Assembly (NCBI GenBank): GCA_007126865.1
Contig: SLAN01000012.1
Coordinates: 1 to 7,367 of the forward strand
DNA length: 7,367 nucleotides
From: Spirochaetales bacterium
GTDB taxonomy: Bacteria > Spirochaetota > Spirochaetia > DSM-27196 > SKKC01
Direction: 5' to 3'
Shown here: piece after piece, positions 4,486-7,367 of the stretch
Position numbering within the stretch: position 1 is the first letter of the stretch
Layout of the letters: each line of letters opens with the position of its first letter
Notes under the pieces: generated by a model
Seen by the model: only the letters and a program-made list of their open reading frames with translations
Databases searched by the model: none
Told to the model about the DNA's origin: nothing
Made by a program: the position numbers and the translations under genes

Positions 4486-6744
4486 TCAGTACGCCTCGGT
4501 AATCTCCGCATCGGGGAAATAGTGATTGAGTATCGCCTCCGCGCGCGCACCGACCGATGCCATCCCTGCCGCCCCCGTTTGATCCATGCCCACACCGTGA
4601 CCCCAGCCGCCTCCACGGAGAACGAACGCCCGGGGACGAGGCTGTTCTTCCGGCAGCGGGCCGGCGATGCCGGCGCCGTCGCCGGCGGTCCCGGCGCCGG
4701 CTTCTTCTCCGTTGTCCGAACCGGCCGGCGTAAACACCGGTTCGACGACGAAGAGATTGCTCCGGATCCCGCCGATTCGTTGCCGAATGGCATCGCCTGT
4801 CACCGTGCGCGTTCCGGCGCTACCTTCAATCGTCACCGCCGTTACGCGACCGGCAGGAGTTCTTCCGGATGTGCGCAGGGAGTGGATTTCGCCGACCCCG
4901 TCTCCGAGGCGCGCAACGAGCTCCTCGGCCTCCACCCAGAGCTCCCAACGATACGCATTGCGAGAGGCGAACGGGAAGGCGGCGCTATAGCTGTCCGGGT
5001 AGTCGGTCAGCCATTCGAGCAGCTCGTCGGGGCGTCGCGGCCGCCCGTCCCAGTCGAGCTGCGGATCGGCGACTGAGCTCATACCGACAACCGTTCCGCC
5101 CCAAACGTCGGCGGCGCGATCGCTGTGGCCGGCATTATTCGCTGAGTAGTATGCCGGTACAGTCGTGCCGTTCACCGTGAGTACCAGACCGCGCGTGGCG
5201 TCAACGGCGCGTGTCGTTCTCGGCGACTCCCCGCTGTAACCGCGATAGAAGGCCGAGCGGACCGATCCGAGCAGATCGAATCCGCGTGAGCTGAATCTCC
5301 CGAGGTTTGCGATTGTGTAACTGCGCGCGGCAATCGCCTGCGCCTCGAGTGCGGCGTGTGGCCACGAAGCGGGCATTTCGGAGGGGACGACGGAATACAG
5401 GTACGACTCCAGATCGAGCTCGTTAACAACCGTAAACCCTTCGGCGGTCGATGGGCCGAATCGCAGCGCTCCCCGATAGGCGCGATCCTCGCTTCCGGCC
5501 GAAAACTGTCCGCGCGAGTGCTCCATATCGAACAGAATGAAGGTTCCGTCCTCGTCGAGATTTCGCATTCGGATCCATCCATCTGCGAGCCGGTGAGTCA
5601 AGATTCGCTCACCATCCACCGAAAGCACTATCGAGTCATCAATCCAGTCGATCCTCAACAGTTGCTCCGCCCGCCCGCGTGCGATCGGTTCGCCGCCCGC
5701 CCGGGCGGAGCGCCGCCGACTGTCGAGCAGCTCGATTTCCCAATCGGAGGAGCTCTTGAGATGGAGCTCGCCGAGCGATTCGGCCAGGCCGACTCGGATC
5801 CGTTCGATTCCTTCGCGGTCTTCCGGATGGTATTCGACGAGAGGGGCCGCCGTAAGCTCGCGCCGCCTCTCGTCCTCCTCCCGCTCGGTCTCGACGATCG
5901 CCGGATACTCTTCCTCGACCCGTGCGAGCAGCTCACTCACGTTGTCGTCGTGGGGGCGTGCGCGCTCGGCCTGTACGAGCAGCGAGCGCGCCTGTTCAGG
6001 CTGCCCGAGCTCGAGCCGACTGCGCGCCTCCGGGAGTAGTGTCGCCGTGAGATTGGGCTCCTGACTGCGGGCTGAGCGAAATGCCGCGACGGCGGCACGA
6101 TGACGACCTTCCGCTGCGTGGAGCTCGCCGAGCAGCCGATACGCCTCCGGCATGTGGCGTGTCGTATCGAGAATGTTCCGGAGGAGCTCGAGCGCTGCGC
6201 CCCGTTCTCCTAAGGCGAAATGAGCCCGAGCGGCAAACAACCGAAGCCGTGGTTCAATGATGTGCCGCTCGTCTTCGGTCAAAACGGAGAAGTGCTCGAG
6301 CGCTTCTTCGGGCCGACCGGCGAGATACGAGATTTCCACCGCCCATCCGGTCAGCGGAGCGGAATCGTCGACGTACTCCTCCCGGCTCAGGAGATTCAGA
6401 GCCTTCTCGTACTGTCCGCTCTCGCGATACAGGGCGAGCAGCGACATCGTTGCACGCCGAACGATTCCGTCATCCTCGCGACCTCCCGGGTCGTCGGCAA
6501 CGAGTTGTTCGAGAACGCCGATAGCCGTATCGAAATGTCCGTCGTAGTAAGCGGCCACAGCTCCGCGCAGTCGATCGTGCGGATCGAGCGATGCGAGCTC
6601 GGCAATCCGTGAGGGGGTCACGCCCGATTCCGCGCGGACCGAACCGATCACCGGCGACCGACCCGATGAACCGAGCATAATGCCGAAGGCGGTGAGCGCA
6701 ATGAAGATTCCCGATAGCAGTAGTGGACGCATGCGCAGCTTCAT
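4486..6744 (-). CDS. TPR-repeat SpoIID/LytB-domain protein (predicted peptidoglycan lytic enzyme)
   Basis: A 752-residue exported or membrane-anchored protein joining a TPR array to a SpoIID/LytB domain. Residues 7-25 form a hydrophobic signal or anchor after MKLRMR. About six TPR-like helical pairs span 55-275 (for example QYEKALNLLS at 111-120 and AYRLLGELHAAEGRHRAAVA at 201-220), then a charged Glu/Arg linker (275-300). The SpoIID domain begins near 314 with IRVGL and shows the core LDLESYLYSVVPSEMP (443-458), where Glu456 matches the family's catalytic Glu, then AQAIAARSYT (468-477), AYYSANNAGHS (531-541) and the closing GGGWGHGVGMDQTGAAGMA (711-729). SpoIID-type proteins cleave glycan strands, preferring peptide-stripped peptidoglycan. 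The TPRs probably recruit partners. The protein has no cysteine, so a Cys-based zinc site as described for some SpoIIDs is absent. A Gly/Ala/Glu-rich loop (671-703) splits the two last conserved blocks. No clear Shine-Dalgarno precedes the ATG, 23 bp after the antiporter stop. Confidence 0.9.
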   Translation of the reverse strand: MKLRMRPLLLSGIFIALTAFGIMLGSSGRSPVIGSVRAESGVTPSRIAELASLDPHDRLRGAVAAYYDGHFDTAIGVLEQLVADDPGGREDDGIVRRATMSLLALYRESGQYEKALNLLSREEYVDDSAPLTGWAVEISYLAGRPEEALEHFSVLTEDERHIIEPRLRLFAARAHFALGERGAALELLRNILDTTRHMPEAYRLLGELHAAEGRHRAAVAAFRSARSQEPNLTATLLPEARSRLELGQPEQARSLLVQAERARPHDDNVSELLARVEEEYPAIVETEREEDERRRELTAAPLVEYHPEDREGIERIRVGLAESLGELHLKSSSDWEIELLDSRRRSARAGGEPIARGRAEQLLRIDWIDDSIVLSVDGERILTHRLADGWIRMRNLDEDGTFILFDMEHSRGQFSAGSEDRAYRGALRFGPSTAEGFTVVNELDLESYLYSVVPSEMPASWPHAALEAQAIAARSYTIANLGRFSSRGFDLLGSVRSAFYRGYSGESPRTTRAVDATRGLVLTVNGTTVPAYYSANNAGHSDRAADVWGGTVVGMSSVADPQLDWDGRPRRPDELLEWLTDYPDSYSAAFPFASRNAYRWELWVEAEELVARLGDGVGEIHSLRTSGRTPAGRVTAVTIEGSAGTRTVTGDAIRQRIGGIRSNLFVVEPVFTPAGSDNGEEAGAGTAGDGAGIAGPLPEEQPRPRAFVLRGGGWGHGVGMDQTGAAGMASVGARAEAILNHYFPDAEITEAY

Positions 6745-6767
6745 ATTCGCAAACGTATCACGCTTGG

Positions 6768-7367
6768 CTACGGTTCGCGTCTGATTACCGCTGCCCGACG
6801 CACGGCGAAAGCGGAGATAGGCGGTCCTACGATCTCCTTCACCAGGATGGCGAGCAGCATAATACTGATCGTCTGTGAGAGGAGTCCGGCGATTTCCACG
6901 GGAAGTCCGGTGAGAATCGGTGCGTCCTCGAGAACGAGAACCAGCCCCAGGGCAACACCCGCCTGAGGTACGAGGCAGAGTGGGAGATAGGTTGCGGTGC
7001 TCGGGTCGGCGCCTCCGAGTCGCGCCCCGATCGATGTTCCCACGTACGAGCCGACTATTCGCGAGAGAACGTAGGTCAGCCCCAGCAGGAGAATAGTTGA
7101 TTGTGTGAGAATCATCGGATTGAGCTTGGCGCCCGCGAGTACGAAGAAGACCGCATACAACGGAGGCGCCCAGGAACCGACCGAGTGCATGACACGACGC
7201 GGAGAAGGAGAGAGGTTTATGAACACCGCGCCGACGGTCATGTTCAGCAGAAGCGTCGACAGCCCGTACGCCAGCGCCACCGCTGTTGAGGTCACGAGGA
7301 CACCGAATGTGAGAATGACCGCTCGCGGCTGACTATGTACCCGTCTCGTAATGCGGTGAAGCAGGAA
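6768..7367 (-). CDS. Cation:proton antiporter, C-terminal part (5' partial)
   Basis: The last 199 residues of a Na+/H+-exchanger-type protein (CPA2/Kef-like group), which would exchange K+ or Na+ for H+ across the inner membrane. The frame is open to the right edge of the window, so the GTG at 7295 is an internal codon, and the gene starts outside. Visible features include the hydrophobic VILTFGVLVTSTAVALAYGL stretch, SWAPPLYAVFFVLAGAKLNP (a PLFFVLAG-like helix), the glycine-rich RIVGSYVGTSIGARLGG, and LCLVPQAGVALGLVLV, comparable to the lmprGevaL-type helix of the family. It ends soon after the last membrane segment with a short basic tail, so no TrkA-N/RCK domain follows in this polypeptide. 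Stop TAG is at 6770-6768, and the SpoIID gene starts 23 bp on, so the two may share a transcript. Ion specificity cannot be told from this part. Confidence 0.85.
   Translation of the reverse strand, partial: FLLHRITRRVHSQPRAVILTFGVLVTSTAVALAYGLSTLLLNMTVGAVFINLSPSPRRVMHSVGSWAPPLYAVFFVLAGAKLNPMILTQSTILLLGLTYVLSRIVGSYVGTSIGARLGGADPSTATYLPLCLVPQAGVALGLVLVLEDAPILTGLPVEIAGLLSQTISIMLLAILVKEIVGPPISAFAVRRAAVIRREP

Noticed and set aside
4640..4740. CCGGCG-rich stretch as a DNA repeat array or CRISPR-like element
   Set aside because: The repeats are short and irregular and encode the Gly/Ala-rich loop of the SpoIID protein; there are no regular repeat and spacer units.
4345..6039. Long plus-strand open frames (4345-5076, 5356-6039) opposite the SpoIID gene
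   Set aside because: They are Arg/Pro/Ser-rich with no recognisable domain, as expected for antisense frames of GC-rich coding DNA.
4486..6744. SpoIID domain as evidence of a spore-forming organism
   Set aside because: SpoIID/LytB domains are widespread in non-sporulating bacteria, and the TPR fusion and neighbours give no other sporulation signal.
6754..6759. GATACG near the SpoIID start as a -10 box of the TTGC-N16-GATAC type
   Set aside because: The sequence 16 bp upstream is GACGCG, with no resemblance to the TTGC element.

Overview
This 7.4-kb window reads as an ordinary chromosomal segment of a fairly GC-rich bacterium. I see no tRNA, rRNA, CRISPR array, transposase, phage gene or attachment site. 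The gene set (a SpoIID/LytB enzyme with an N-terminal TPR array, a DUF456 membrane protein, a HemW-type radical SAM protein, a DUF3267 metalloprotease-like protein) would suit a non-sporulating, diderm-like lineage. A free-living spirochaete is my best guess, but only a guess, because no marker gene is present.

Layout. On the plus strand, positions 1-810 hold the C-terminal nucleotide-binding domain of an ABC exporter whose membrane part lies before the window. Everything else is on the minus strand. Reading from the right edge: the C-terminal part of a cation:proton antiporter (7367 to 6768), a TPR-SpoIID/LytB protein (6744 to 4486), a DUF456 membrane protein (4387 to 3890), a HemW-like radical SAM protein (about 3834 to 2512), a DUF3267-type membrane metalloprotease candidate (2515 to 1871), and an EamA/DMT transporter (1789 to 779). 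The DMT gene converges on the ABC gene and overlaps its end by 32 bp.

The minus-strand genes are close together (gaps of 23, 98, about 55, -4 and 81 bp). Some could be co-transcribed. The only firm sign of coupling is the ATGA overlap between the HemW and DUF3267 genes. The two larger gaps (98 and 81 bp) both contain a promoter-like pattern, TTGC plus two bases, 16 bp, then GATAC. In the 98-bp gap this pattern lies in a 34-bp unit present as two adjacent copies. The products share an envelope theme (peptidoglycan remodelling, ion and solute transport, membrane proteolysis), but nothing shows that they form one pathway.

I did not find a convincing undescribed system. The items most worth checking are the duplicated promoter-like 34-mer, the abrupt base-composition change inside the ABC gene, the TPR-SpoIID architecture, and the HemW/membrane-protease coupling.
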